Below are positions 43,351 through 51,737 of a DNA stretch of 64,000 nucleotides, piece after piece. Source of the DNA: Actinoplanes aureus. Its GTDB lineage: Bacteria > Actinomycetota > Actinomycetes > Mycobacteriales > Micromonosporaceae. The translations under genes and the position numbers were made by a program. The notes under the pieces are model-generated. The model was given only the letters and a program-made list of their open reading frames with translations. It made no database searches and was not told the origin of the DNA. The stretch spans positions 434,001 through 498,000 of the forward strand of contig NZ_JADQTO010000001.1 in the NCBI RefSeq assembly GCF_015704865.1. The letters are read 5' to 3'. Every line of letters begins with the position of its first letter. Position 1 is the stretch's first letter.

Positions 43351-43977
43351 TCAGGCGCGGTGGGCGAGCAGCGCCAGGCGTACCCGGTTGGGGCTGCCGG
43401 TCTTGGTCATCAGCGCGGTGATGTGGGTCTTCACCGTGGTCACCCCGATGTGCATGCGCTCGGCGATCTCGGTGTTGCTCAGGCCCTCGCCGACCAGGTC
43501 GAGGACCTCCTGTTCGCGTACCGTCAGATTCTCCAGCCGGCGGGGCGCCTCCGGCCGCGCGTCCACCGCGCGCCGCACCAGCCGGCGCAGCACGTCCTGG
43601 CTGAACGGGCTCTCCCCGGACGCGGCCAGCCGGATCCCGTTCAGCAACTCGGCCGGTGGCGCGTCCTTGAGCAGGAAACCGCAGGCACCCGCCTGGAGCG
43701 CCGGGTAGAGATGGTCGTCGTCGCCGAACGTGGTCAGCACCAGCACCCGGGCGGCCGGGCGGGCGGCGATGATCCGGCTGGTCGCGGTGATCCCGTCGAC
43801 GCCCGGCATGCGCAGATCCATCACGATCACGTCGGGTGCCAGCCGGGTGGCCAGCTCGACCGCGGCACGGCCGTCGCCGGCCTCGCCGACCACCTCCATG
43901 CCGGGTTCGGCGTCGCAGAGCATCCGCAGGCCGGCCCGGATCAGTTGCTGGTCGTCGACGAGCAGGACCCGGATCAC
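43351..43977 (-). CDS. LuxR/NarL-family response regulator
   Basis: The 208-residue protein has a complete receiver (acidic pair D8, D9 in VLLVDDQQ, D54 in VIVMDLRMPG, K in FLLKD) and a C-terminal LuxR helix-turn-helix (LTVREQEVLDLVGEGLSNTEIAERMHIGVTTVKTHITALM). Its GTG start overlaps the stop of the kinase gene by four bases, so they form a translationally coupled pair. It is the last gene of the leftward operon that starts at 46500. Confidence 0.92.
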   Translation of the reverse strand: MIRVLLVDDQQLIRAGLRMLCDAEPGMEVVGEAGDGRAAVELATRLAPDVIVMDLRMPGVDGITATSRIIAARPAARVLVLTTFGDDDHLYPALQAGACGFLLKDAPPAELLNGIRLAASGESPFSQDVLRRLVRRAVDARPEAPRRLENLTVREQEVLDLVGEGLSNTEIAERMHIGVTTVKTHITALMTKTGSPNRVRLALLAHRA

Positions 43978-45152
43978 GCGGACTCCCCCGGCAGCATCGT
44001 GCCGACCCGCCAGCCCGTGCCGGCCGGTCCGGCGGTGAGCACCCCGCCGAGCACCTCCACGCGTTCCCGCATGCCGGTCAGCCCGTGCCCGCCGCCGGGC
44101 GGCACCTCCGGTGGTCCGGCGACGGCGAGCCCGCCGTCGTCGACGACCTCCCACCCGACGTCGGAACCGTCGACGGTCACCCGTAGCCGGGCCTTGGCCG
44201 ACGCACCCGCGTGTTTCGCCACGTTTGTCAGTGCCTCCTGAGTCAGGCGGAGAACGGCGAGCCCGCGTACCGCGTCCAGGCCGCCGACCTCGGGGTCGAT
44301 CTCGGCCTCCACGATCACGCCGGCCCGGCGGGCCGTCTCCACGGCACCGTCCAGGGCGGCGGGCAGCGCGGACGGGTCGATGGCGGTGAGGGAGGCGTCG
44401 CCGCGTACGCCGTCGTGGTCGCGCAGAACGGCGACCAGCCGCCGCAGATCCCCGAGGGCCGCGGTGCCGGTCCGGTGGACGTCGTCGAAGACCTCGGCCA
44501 CCTTGGGGTCGAGGCCGGGCAGCACATGCCGGGCCACGCCGATCCGCAGAACCATCGAGGCGACGTGGTGGGCGACCACGTCGTGCAGCTCCCGGGCGAT
44601 CGCGCTGCGCTCGTCGGCCCGGGCCGCCCGGTGCTCGGACTCGCGGCGCCGCTGCTCCTCCTCGGCCCGGCGGGCGGCCTGCACGCCGAGCTCCCGGGTG
44701 GTGCGCCCGACCGTACCGAGCAGCACCGGCAGGCCGAGACCGGTGGCCAGCCCGACGATCTCCTCGAACAGCCCGTCGGGGGACGCCGGCACCTCCAGCG
44801 CCAGGTAGACCACGGCCACCAGGGCGGTGCCGGCCCACACGTAGGCGTACCGCGGCGCCCAGAAGGCCAGCTCGCCCAGCGCCCACGCGGTGCCGACCTT
44901 GTTGATCGTCGTGTCGGCCAGGATGGCCAGGGCCACCGCGAAGAGAGCGGTCTGTGCTACCAGGCTCCACACCCGCCACCGGTTCAGCAGCAGCCCGGCG
45001 GCGAAGGCGAGGACCGCGAGCACCCACTGCGGGCCGGTCGGCGGGTTCTCGGTCTGGCAGGTGACGAGCAGGTAGGCGAGGCCGCTGAGATCGAGCAGCA
45101 GCATGCGCGGGAACGTCTCCCGTACGTTGAAGAGGCGGCCCGCCCAGCTCAT
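43974..45152 (-). CDS. NarL-type sensor histidine kinase
   Basis: The 392-residue kinase has about five membrane helices (residues about 16-145), a dimerisation domain with phosphoacceptor H190 in AIARELHDVVAHHVASMVLR, and an ATPase domain ending in GGGHGLTGMRERVEVLGGVL. The membrane region carries no large external sensor, so the signal is probably sensed in or at the membrane. It phosphorylates the overlapping response regulator. The start ATG 45152 is five bases past the stop of the ABA4-like gene. Its GHGLTGMRE ending matches the stub remaining at 20120 and illustrates what was lost there. Confidence 0.92.
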   Translation of the reverse strand: MSWAGRLFNVRETFPRMLLLDLSGLAYLLVTCQTENPPTGPQWVLAVLAFAAGLLLNRWRVWSLVAQTALFAVALAILADTTINKVGTAWALGELAFWAPRYAYVWAGTALVAVVYLALEVPASPDGLFEEIVGLATGLGLPVLLGTVGRTTRELGVQAARRAEEEQRRRESEHRAARADERSAIARELHDVVAHHVASMVLRIGVARHVLPGLDPKVAEVFDDVHRTGTAALGDLRRLVAVLRDHDGVRGDASLTAIDPSALPAALDGAVETARRAGVIVEAEIDPEVGGLDAVRGLAVLRLTQEALTNVAKHAGASAKARLRVTVDGSDVGWEVVDDGGLAVAGPPEVPPGGGHGLTGMRERVEVLGGVLTAGPAGTGWRVGTMLPGESA

Positions 45153-45157
45153 GTCGA

Positions 45158-45583
45158 TCAGCCTAGGCGCTGCGGCCACCGGGGACGCACCGCCAGGTAG
45201 GCGGCGAGGCCGAGCGGCCCGAGCAGGATGGTCAGCAGCAGGATCGGCGCCATCAGCAGAGCCGGCACGCCCCGCTCCCGGCTGTCCAGGTAGGACCACC
45301 GGCCCACGAACAGGTCGAAGGCGATCATGTGGGCCCACCCGGCGGCCGCGCCGTCCGCCGTACCGAGCAGCTCCCGGATCCCGCCGAGGGTCGGGTTGAC
45401 CACCGCCGGGAACACCTCGCCGAAGGCCGGGATCACCAGCAACGCGTAGATCACCACGATCGGCAGCACGATCAGCGGACTCGACACGACGCGGGTGGTC
45501 CACGACCATCCCGGCAGCAGGATTATCAGCGCCCAGAACGGGGCGGCCAGCAGAAACGTCAGGTTGAACAGGATCTCGGTCAT
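45158..45583 (-). CDS. ABA4-like (DUF4281) membrane protein
   Basis: The 141-residue protein has about four membrane helices: FNLTFLLAAPFWALIILLPGW, VLPIVVIYALLVIPAF and, near the C-terminus, ALLMAPILLLTILLGPLGLAAYL. The conserved centre GWAHMIAFDLFVGRWSYLDSRERGV is the hallmark of the ABA4/DUF4281 family, which in plants is required for neoxanthin formation and in bacteria is uncharacterised. It overlaps the upstream membrane-protein gene by four bases (ATGA), and the kinase gene follows five bases later, so it is within an operon. Confidence 0.88.
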   Translation of the reverse strand: MTEILFNLTFLLAAPFWALIILLPGWSWTTRVVSSPLIVLPIVVIYALLVIPAFGEVFPAVVNPTLGGIRELLGTADGAAAGWAHMIAFDLFVGRWSYLDSRERGVPALLMAPILLLTILLGPLGLAAYLAVRPRWPQRLG

Positions 45584-46500
45584 GTCGCCTTCCGGATTAC
45601 GGCCGCGGCCGACGCCACGGTCACCGCCGCCAGGGCGGCGAACGCGGCCAGGGTGAGTACGTCCGGTCGCAGCAACGGTTGCGCCCGCAGCGCCTGCCAG
45701 GTCAAGAGCAGCACCAGTACGGTGTACGCGCTCCCGGCGATCAGCACCAGCCGGCCACGCACCCGCTCGGTCCAGCCGGTCCACCGGCCCAGCGCGTACG
45801 CCAGCAGCGGCAGCGCCTGCAGCGCGTGCAACCCGACGAAGTGGCTGATCCGCAGGTCACCGCCGGTGGTGCTCCACCCGGTGAGCGGCATTCCCGGCCC
45901 ACCGTCCGGTACGCCGACCGAGTGCGCCCCGATCGCTCCACCGGCCGTCTCCTGCGAGGTCATCAGGAACGCCAGACCCATGCCGAGCAACGAGATCCCC
46001 AGCCCGAGCCGGATCGCGTAGGCGGCCACCCGGTCCGGGATCCGCTGGCGCAGCACGCTGATGCCGATCACCACCTGGGCGAAGAACAGCACCATGATCG
46101 AGGTGCCCATGGCCGACCAGAGCACCGCGTCGAACGGCGTGGCCACGTTGTAGTGGCTGGTGGTGCCGCGGGCCACCTGGAGCACGATGATGGCCAGTTC
46201 GAGGACGGTCACGCCGACGATCGTCACGCCGGCCCACTCGGCCGGGCGGCTGCGGCGCGGCAGGACCGCCAGCATCCAGGCGAGCGTCCAGGCGTAGACG
46301 GCGAACGAGACGGCGAACTTGAAGGGCTTCAGCCAGATCGGCACGCCGGTGAGGACCCGGTCGTCGACGAAGATCCCGGCGGCGGAGACGACGGCCAGCA
46401 CCACGCACGCCGCGGTGAGCCAGAGCAGCGGGCGGTTCCAGCGGACCGGACCGCGCAGGGCGGGCAGGTGCCCCGCGGTGTACGAATCGATGGTGGTCAT
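45580..46500 (-). CDS. Hypothetical polytopic membrane protein
   Basis: The 306-residue protein has about seven hydrophobic helices. The N-terminal quarter contains VPIWLKPFKFAVSFAVYAWTL, and later SHFVGLHALQALPLLAYALGRW with a histidine pair typical of membrane-bound metal or heme ligands, though no family is recognised with confidence. It is the first gene of a leftward operon with the ABA4-like gene (ATGA overlap) and the two-component system, so its product may be what the kinase senses or controls. The start ATG at 46500 is 73 bp from the palindromic operator-like site. Confidence 0.75.
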   Translation of the reverse strand: MTTIDSYTAGHLPALRGPVRWNRPLLWLTAACVVLAVVSAAGIFVDDRVLTGVPIWLKPFKFAVSFAVYAWTLAWMLAVLPRRSRPAEWAGVTIVGVTVLELAIIVLQVARGTTSHYNVATPFDAVLWSAMGTSIMVLFFAQVVIGISVLRQRIPDRVAAYAIRLGLGISLLGMGLAFLMTSQETAGGAIGAHSVGVPDGGPGMPLTGWSTTGGDLRISHFVGLHALQALPLLAYALGRWTGWTERVRGRLVLIAGSAYTVLVLLLTWQALRAQPLLRPDVLTLAAFAALAAVTVASAAAVIRKAT

Positions 46501-46572
46501 GCACGCAGCGTCTCGCCCCGCGGGGCCCGGATCGACCGACCGCGGGCCGCACTGTCGGCCAGTCGTCGGAGT

Positions 46573-46598
46573 CCCTCTCCTACCCAGGTAGGAGAGGG
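46573..46598. promoter_or_regulatory. Perfect 26 bp palindrome between divergent genes (candidate operator)
   Basis: CCCTCTCCTACC (46573-46584) and GGTAGGAGAGGG (46587-46598) are exact inverted copies around a CA centre. The site lies between the divergent starts at 46500 and 46612. GATACT at 46600-46605 fits a -10 element placing transcription start at or next to the GTG at 46612. A repressor dimer bound here would cover the -35 region of the rightward gene. The binding protein is not known. Confidence 0.65.
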
Positions 46599-46611
46599 TG
46601 ATACTGACGCG

Positions 46612-48039
46612 GTGCATCACACCCCCGGCCTGACCGATTTCCCCGCGGACGACAACGGACGGCGCAGCAGCAGCGCGTTCGGTCGTACCGTCGTCGCCGA
46701 CGCCCTGCGCCACATCGATCCGGCCGCCGCCGCGGCCGCGGAGCACGAACCGGACTGGCGGCGCGGCTACCTGCGCCACTTCCTGGCCCTCGTGGAGGCG
46801 GGACTCGCCGACGACGGTGCCGCCGGATACGAGATCGCCGAGGCCGGCCTGGACTCGGTGCACGCCCGGATGCGGTACCGGCGCGACGACGGTGAGTTCA
46901 CGCTGGCGCAGGCTCTGCTGGCGGTCCCCGAGCAGCCGCTGGAGACGGTCGAGGTGACCGGTTCCGCGGAGCCGGAGCGCGAGCTGGTCCTGCCGTACCG
47001 CGGGGAGCAGCTGCGCGGCGACCGGCTGAACCGGCAACTGGACACCTGGGTCGGGGCCGGCGTCGTCGAGGAGTCGTGCGCCGAGGCGGTACGTGAGGTC
47101 GCCGCCTCCCCGGACTGGCTGGACCTGAGCGACCAGTATCTGGTGGCGCTCGGTGCCGGGGCGGAGATGGGGCCGGTCGCGTCGGTCCTCGGCTGGGGCG
47201 GCACGGTGCTCGCCGTCGACCTGCCCCGCGACGATCTGTGGCAGCGGATCAGCATCGCGGCGTCGAGTAGCGCAGGGCGGCTGGTCGCTCCGGTCAAGGG
47301 CAGCGGGACACCCGGGGCCGACCTGCTCAGCGATCTCGGTGCGGTGGCGCAGTGGCTGCTCGGGTTCGACGGCCGGCTGATCCTCGGCAACTACGGGTAC
47401 GCGCCCGGGGCGGCGTATCCCCGGCTGGCGGCGGCGGTGGACGCGCTCGGCGTACATCTGCGGCAGCAACGTCCGGACACCGCGCTCGCCGTGCTCGCCA
47501 CACCCACCGACGTGTACGCGGTCCCGGCCGGCGCCGTCACGCAGGGCCGGGCCCGTTACCGGGACCGTTCCCGGCTGGCGAGCGTGACCGGCGCAGTCTC
47601 CGGTGGCCGGCTGCTGCGGCCCAACTACCCGTGTGACGTGGCCCCCGGCATCAACGACAGCCTGGTACCGCAGCAGGGTCCGAACTACGCGCTCGCCAAA
47701 CGCATCCACCGCTGGCGCGCCACCCTCGGCCGTCGCGACGGCGTGGTCAGCTTCGCGGTCGCTCCGCCGACCCGTACCCGTTCGGTGATCAGCAACCGGT
47801 TGCTCGCCGCCGCGTACGCCGGCGCGCATCTCTTCGGCGTCGAGATCTTCGAGCCCGCGACGGCGAGCAAGCTGATGGCCGCGCTGATGGTGCACCAGAT
47901 CCGCAAGCCCCGCCCGGCTCGGCCGGCCGCCTGGGAGGACGAGGCGATCGCCGCGGCACACGGCGGCCTGTGGCGGGTCGCCTACCACCCACGGACCGCC
48001 CTCCCGCTGGCCGCCGTCCGCGGCCTGCTACCCCGTTGA
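46612..48039 (+). CDS. Hypothetical protein with Rossmann-like segment
   Basis: The 475-residue soluble protein has no assigned family. A central stretch, DQYLVALGAGAEMGPVASVLGWGGTVLAVDLP, has the glycine-rich turn and following acidic residue of a nucleotide- or SAM-binding Rossmann fold. The C-terminal third (RLLRPNYPCDVAPGINDSLVPQQGPNYALAKRI and following) looks strongly conserved in composition. Start GTG 46612 lies seven bases after a -10-like GATACT, suggesting a leaderless transcript. The stop overlaps the TTG start of the nucleotidyltransferase gene (TTGA), so the two are coupled. Confidence 0.75.
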   Translation: MHHTPGLTDFPADDNGRRSSSAFGRTVVADALRHIDPAAAAAAEHEPDWRRGYLRHFLALVEAGLADDGAAGYEIAEAGLDSVHARMRYRRDDGEFTLAQALLAVPEQPLETVEVTGSAEPERELVLPYRGEQLRGDRLNRQLDTWVGAGVVEESCAEAVREVAASPDWLDLSDQYLVALGAGAEMGPVASVLGWGGTVLAVDLPRDDLWQRISIAASSSAGRLVAPVKGSGTPGADLLSDLGAVAQWLLGFDGRLILGNYGYAPGAAYPRLAAAVDALGVHLRQQRPDTALAVLATPTDVYAVPAGAVTQGRARYRDRSRLASVTGAVSGGRLLRPNYPCDVAPGINDSLVPQQGPNYALAKRIHRWRATLGRRDGVVSFAVAPPTRTRSVISNRLLAAAYAGAHLFGVEIFEPATASKLMAALMVHQIRKPRPARPAAWEDEAIAAAHGGLWRVAYHPRTALPLAAVRGLLPR

Positions 48040-48584
48040 CGACGGCCGGGATCGTGCTGGCGGCCGGCGCGGGCCGCCGGTACGGGATGCCGAAAGCCCT
48101 GGTCCGGCACGGCGACCGGCTGCTCGTGGAGCACGCCGCCGGCACCCTGCGCGCGGCCGGCTGCGAACGGATCGTCGTGGTCCTCGGCGCGGCCGCCGAC
48201 GAGGTGATCAAGGCCGCGCCCGGCCTGCCGGAGACGGTGATCAACCCGGACTGGGCGACCGGGATGGCCTCGTCGCTGAAGACCGGTCTCGCCGCACTGA
48301 CCGCAACCCCGGCGGCCGCGGCCGTGGTGCTGCTCGTCGACATGCCCGGCGTGACCCCGGAGGCGGTCCGCCGGGTGATCGCGCATTCCGCACCGGACGC
48401 GCTGGTGATGGGCGGATACGGCGACCGGCGTGGTCACCCGGTGCTGCTCGGCCGCGACCACTGGGCCGGGGTGGCCCGGACCGCGACCGGGGATCGCGGG
48501 GCCCGCGACTACCTCCGCTCGCACGACGTGCGGACGGTCCCGGTCGGCGACGTCGCCGACGACCACGACATCGACACTCGGTGA
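48036..48584 (+). CDS. MobA/MocA-like nucleotidyltransferase
   Basis: The 182-residue enzyme has the signature IVLAAGAGRRYGMPKAL (NTP-binding LAAG..R..G..K, residues 6-22), VVLLVDMPGVTPEAV for metal binding, and RRGHPVLLGRDHW. This fits the MobA-like NTP-transferase family, including MocA that makes molybdopterin cytosine dinucleotide. No molybdoenzyme gene is nearby, so the substrate is open. A TTG start at 48036 inside the upstream stop (TTGA) is the best start: it is directly before the conserved opening, while longer frames add proline- and arginine-rich sequence. Confidence 0.85.
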   Translation: MTTAGIVLAAGAGRRYGMPKALVRHGDRLLVEHAAGTLRAAGCERIVVVLGAAADEVIKAAPGLPETVINPDWATGMASSLKTGLAALTATPAAAAVVLLVDMPGVTPEAVRRVIAHSAPDALVMGGYGDRRGHPVLLGRDHWAGVARTATGDRGARDYLRSHDVRTVPVGDVADDHDIDTR

Positions 48585-48733
48585 CCTCACGGTCGCAGAA
48601 AATTACGAGCAACCTTTCTGCCGTCGCCGCACACTATTGGTATCGACAGCCTCATTCTCGCACCATTATCGGGCACTTTATTAATTGATTTCCAAAGTTG
48701 ACACCGGCCATTCCCGCGGCTCAAAATCGGCCG

Positions 48734-49522
48734 GTGTTCAAGAATATTCGCAAGCGGTGGCAAGCCGGTGTGGTCGCGATCGCCGCACTCGGCCTCGGAA
48801 TCGGCGCGGTGGTCCACACCCAGGGCGCCTCGGCGGCGTCCTTCCCGTCGGCCACCGGCACGGTGAAACTCACCGCCAGCAAGCCGGTGTCCGGCACCCT
48901 GGACGGCGGCCTGAAGCGGTATCAGGGCAGCGGCGCGCTGGGCAGCGAGTCGCAGGACGAGGGCCAGGACCCGCTCTTCGTGCTGGCCGACGGCGCCACC
49001 CTGAAGAACGTGATCATCGGCTCTCCGGCCGCCGACGGTGTCCACTGCCTCGGCAGCTGCACGATCTCCAACGTGTGGTGGGAGAACGTCGGCGAGGACG
49101 CGGCCACCTTCAAGGGCGGCTCCAGCGCCAGGTACGCGGTGACCGGCGGCGGCGCCAAGTCGGCCGACGACAAGGTGTTCCAGCACAACGGCGGCGGCAC
49201 CGTGACGATCAGCGGTTTCCAGGTCAGTGACTTCGGCAAGCTGTACCGGTCCTGCGGCAACTGCAAGACGCAGTACAAGCGCGCGGTCGTGGTGAAGAAC
49301 GTGACCGTCACCGCACCGGGCAAGAGCCTGGTCGGGATCAACACCAACTACGGCGACACCGCCACCCTCTCCGGCATCACCATCGTCGGCGACAGCAAGA
49401 AGAAGATCTCGATCTGCGACCGGTTCACCGGCAACAAGACCGGCGCGGAGCCGACGAAGACCGGCAGCGGGGCGGACGGCACCTACTGCAAGTACACCAG
49501 CGCCAATCTCACCTACAAGTAG
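48734..49522 (+). CDS. Secreted pectate lyase (PL3 type)
   Basis: The 262-residue precursor has a signal peptide (RKRWQAGVVAIAALGLGIGAVV ... ASAASFP) and a right-handed beta-helix domain with the PL3 pattern: GQDPLFVLADGATLKNVIIG, ADGVHCLGSCTISNVWWENVGEDAATFKG and KVFQHNGGGTVTISGFQVSDFGKLYRSCGNC. PL3 enzymes cleave pectate by calcium-dependent beta-elimination. The start is uncertain: GTG 48734 or a TTG at 48698; the former begins at a normal signal peptide. The AT-rich 150 bp upstream must hold the promoter. The end overlaps the HAD gene by ten bases. Confidence 0.9.
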   Translation: MFKNIRKRWQAGVVAIAALGLGIGAVVHTQGASAASFPSATGTVKLTASKPVSGTLDGGLKRYQGSGALGSESQDEGQDPLFVLADGATLKNVIIGSPAADGVHCLGSCTISNVWWENVGEDAATFKGGSSARYAVTGGGAKSADDKVFQHNGGGTVTISGFQVSDFGKLYRSCGNCKTQYKRAVVVKNVTVTAPGKSLVGINTNYGDTATLSGITIVGDSKKKISICDRFTGNKTGAEPTKTGSGADGTYCKYTSANLTYK

Positions 49523-50190
49523 CCGGCGAGGTCCCGCAGGGACCTGATCCGATGTGGTTCGTCGTACGGGCCGCTCCCCTGCCGGTCCAGGTGCACCGCT
49601 CGCAACCCGGCGGTCCGCGCCGCCAGTACGTCGAACTCGTGCCTGTCGCCGACGCTGAGCACTTCCCCTGGTGCTATCCCCCAGCGGGCGCAGGCCTGCC
49701 GGAAAGAGGCCGGGTTCGGTTTGGCCACACCTAACTCCTCGGGTGTGTAGACCAGACCGATCCCGGCCATTCCCATTGCGGCGAGTTTCGCCCGCTGCTG
49801 CTCCGAAGAGCCATTGGTGAGAACGGCGACCGCCAGTCCGGCCGCGGACACCGCGGCGAGCGCGTCGAAAGCGTCGTCGTACGCCCGGTACGCCGATTGA
49901 TAAGCGCGTAGAAAACCGTCGAAAACAAGATCGAGCTCGGTTTCGGCGTACGAAATCCCGACGATCGGCAGGAAATCGCGGAGCCGGCGGCGGCGCTGCT
50001 CGCGGAAGTCGATCTCCCGCCGCCGCCAGGCGGCCAGATGCCGCTCGGCGATCTCGTCCCAGAGCGCGTGCGTCTCCGGGGAGTAGGCCACCCCGAGTGA
50101 CGGCAGCCAGGTCCGCAGGGCCGCGGAGACCGAGCCGTCGTGGTCGCCGAGCGTGCCGTCCAGGTCGAAGAGCACCCCGCGCAAGATCAT
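49513..50190 (-). CDS. HAD-family hydrolase (phosphatase)
   Basis: The 225-residue protein has the HAD motifs: GVLFDLDGTLGD (D9, D11), VAVLTNGSSEQQRAKL, VYTPEELGVAKPNPASFRQA (lysine) and LSVGDRHEFDVLAA with the final aspartate. It probably dephosphorylates a small sugar phosphate or nucleotide. Start ATG 50190 overlaps the stop of the GlxA-type gene (four bases), so they may be co-transcribed. It converges on the pectate-lyase gene with a ten-base overlap. Confidence 0.88.
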   Translation of the reverse strand: MILRGVLFDLDGTLGDHDGSVSAALRTWLPSLGVAYSPETHALWDEIAERHLAAWRRREIDFREQRRRRLRDFLPIVGISYAETELDLVFDGFLRAYQSAYRAYDDAFDALAAVSAAGLAVAVLTNGSSEQQRAKLAAMGMAGIGLVYTPEELGVAKPNPASFRQACARWGIAPGEVLSVGDRHEFDVLAARTAGLRAVHLDRQGSGPYDEPHRIRSLRDLAGYL

Positions 50191-51077
50191 GCGGAGACGG
50201 TACGGGCGCGCAGCCGGCGAAGCATCCGGGCGTCTCCGAAGCCCACCGCCCGGGCCGCCGCCTCCACCGTGGAACCGTGCCCGATCAGGTATTCCGCCCG
50301 TTCCACCCGCAGGAGCTGCTGGTAGCGCAGCGGAGTCCGCCCGGTCGCGACGGTGAAGAGGCGGGTCAGGGTCCGTTCGCTCACCCCGGCCGCGGCGGCC
50401 AGCTCGGCGAGGAGCAACGGCTCGGCGAAGGCGGCGTCGATCCGGTCCTGCACCCGGTGCACCACGTCGCTGAGATGCGCCCGATGCCGCAGCATCGCGC
50501 TGTGCTGCCGCTCATCACCGTTGCGCCGGGCGTAGACCACCATCTCGCGAGCGACCCGGGCGGCCACGGCCGGCCCGTGCCGGAGCGCCACCAGATGCAG
50601 CGCCAGGTCGATGCCGCTGGCGATGCCCGCGGAGGTGACCACCCGGTCGTCGGAGACGTAGAGCACGTCCCGGACCACGGTGGCCGCCGGATACCGCCGC
50701 GCCAGCCGGTCCTGAAGATCGTGGTGGGTGGTGCACCGCCGGCCGTCCAGCAGGCCGGCCCGGCCCAGCGCGTCGGTGCCCGCGCAGACGCTGGCCACCG
50801 TGCCACCGGCCGCGTGGTGCGCGGCGATCCGGTCCAGCGTCTCGGCGGTGAAGAAGCCGTAGCCGTCCCGCCAGCCCGGCACCAGCACGAGGTCGTCGGC
50901 GGTCAGCCGGGGCCACTCGAGGTCGGCCTGCACCGCGATGCCCTGCCAGGTCGGCACCGATGGCGTCTCGGCCACGTAGCCGAGCCGGTAGTCCGGCGCG
51001 GTGGAGAACACCTGCGCCGGTCCGGCCAGGTCGAGCAGGTGCACCTGCGGAGTCAGCACGAAGACCACCTGGCGCAC
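50187..51077 (-). CDS. GlxA-family AraC-type regulator with DJ-1/PfpI-like domain
   Basis: The 296-residue protein has an N-terminal DJ-1/PfpI-like domain (about 1-170; FVLTPQVHLLDLAGPAQVF, and C98 in TVASVCAGTDALG at the nucleophile-elbow position) and a C-terminal AraC helix-turn-helix pair (about 215-295; LAELAAAAGVSERTLTRLFTVATGRTPLRYQQ ... EAAARAVGFGDARMLRRLRA). The start ATG 51077 is followed 8 bp later by the isochorismatase stop upstream, so the three leftward genes at 51669-49513 probably form one unit. Confidence 0.9.
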   Translation of the reverse strand: MRQVVFVLTPQVHLLDLAGPAQVFSTAPDYRLGYVAETPSVPTWQGIAVQADLEWPRLTADDLVLVPGWRDGYGFFTAETLDRIAAHHAAGGTVASVCAGTDALGRAGLLDGRRCTTHHDLQDRLARRYPAATVVRDVLYVSDDRVVTSAGIASGIDLALHLVALRHGPAVAARVAREMVVYARRNGDERQHSAMLRHRAHLSDVVHRVQDRIDAAFAEPLLLAELAAAAGVSERTLTRLFTVATGRTPLRYQQLLRVERAEYLIGHGSTVEAAARAVGFGDARMLRRLRARTVSA

Positions 51078-51084
51078 GATCCGG

Positions 51085-51669
51085 TCACCCCCCGACGAGC
51101 TCCGCCACGGTACGGATCGTGGCGAACCGGCCGGCCAGCGCGTACTCGGTCCGGGCCACCACGTCCTCGGCGGAGAGCGTACGCGAGTCGGCCAGCAACT
51201 CCTCGACGGTCTGCTCGGCCGGGGCGTCCCGGTGCGGGATCGGGAAGGTCGCGGTGGCGTCGGTGACGTACGTGACCTGATAACCCAGATCGGACGCGAC
51301 CCGGGCGGTGGTCTCCACGCACTGCTCGGTGCGCAGGCCGCAGACGGTCACCGCCCGGACCCCGGCGACGGTGAGCCGATGCTGCAGGTCGGTGGTGGTG
51401 AACGCGTTGTGCACGGTCTTCACCAGCACCGGCTCACCGGGCGCCGGCGTCAGCTCGTCCACCACGCGCACGAAGCCGCTCTCCGGGTCGAAGACACCCC
51501 CGGTGCCGGGCTCCGAGTGCACCACCCAGATCACCGTGTCACCGGCGGCCCGCGCGGCCTCCACCAGCAGCCCCACGTTCTTCACCACGTCCGGGTTGTT
51601 GACGGTCGCCCAGAGCGGCCGGGCGCGGAAGGATTCCTGGACGTCGATCACGACGAGTGCGTTGGTCAT
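51085..51669 (-). CDS. Isochorismatase-family cysteine hydrolase
   Basis: The 194-residue protein carries the triad D9 (ALVVIDVQESF), K84 (PVLVKTVHNAF) and C117 (GLRTEQCVETTARVASDLGYQVTYVTDA). The family hydrolyses isochorismate, nicotinamide or other amides and esters; the substrate cannot be told. The start ATG 51669 was chosen because it directly precedes the first conserved strand; a second start four codons upstream is possible. It is followed 8 bp later by the GlxA-type regulator, which may regulate it. Confidence 0.88.
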   Translation of the reverse strand: MTNALVVIDVQESFRARPLWATVNNPDVVKNVGLLVEAARAAGDTVIWVVHSEPGTGGVFDPESGFVRVVDELTPAPGEPVLVKTVHNAFTTTDLQHRLTVAGVRAVTVCGLRTEQCVETTARVASDLGYQVTYVTDATATFPIPHRDAPAEQTVEELLADSRTLSAEDVVARTEYALAGRFATIRTVAELVGG

Positions 51670-51737
51670 GCTTCGATTCAACGCCGCCGGCCGGGCCGGG
51701 ATAAGGCACCATCACGACCCGGCCCGGAACGATCCGG

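Noticed and set aside
45580..47988. 802-residue leftward frame extending the membrane-protein gene upstream
   Set aside because: The real gene starts at ATG 46500. The upstream extension runs antisense to the 475-residue gene and through the palindrome.
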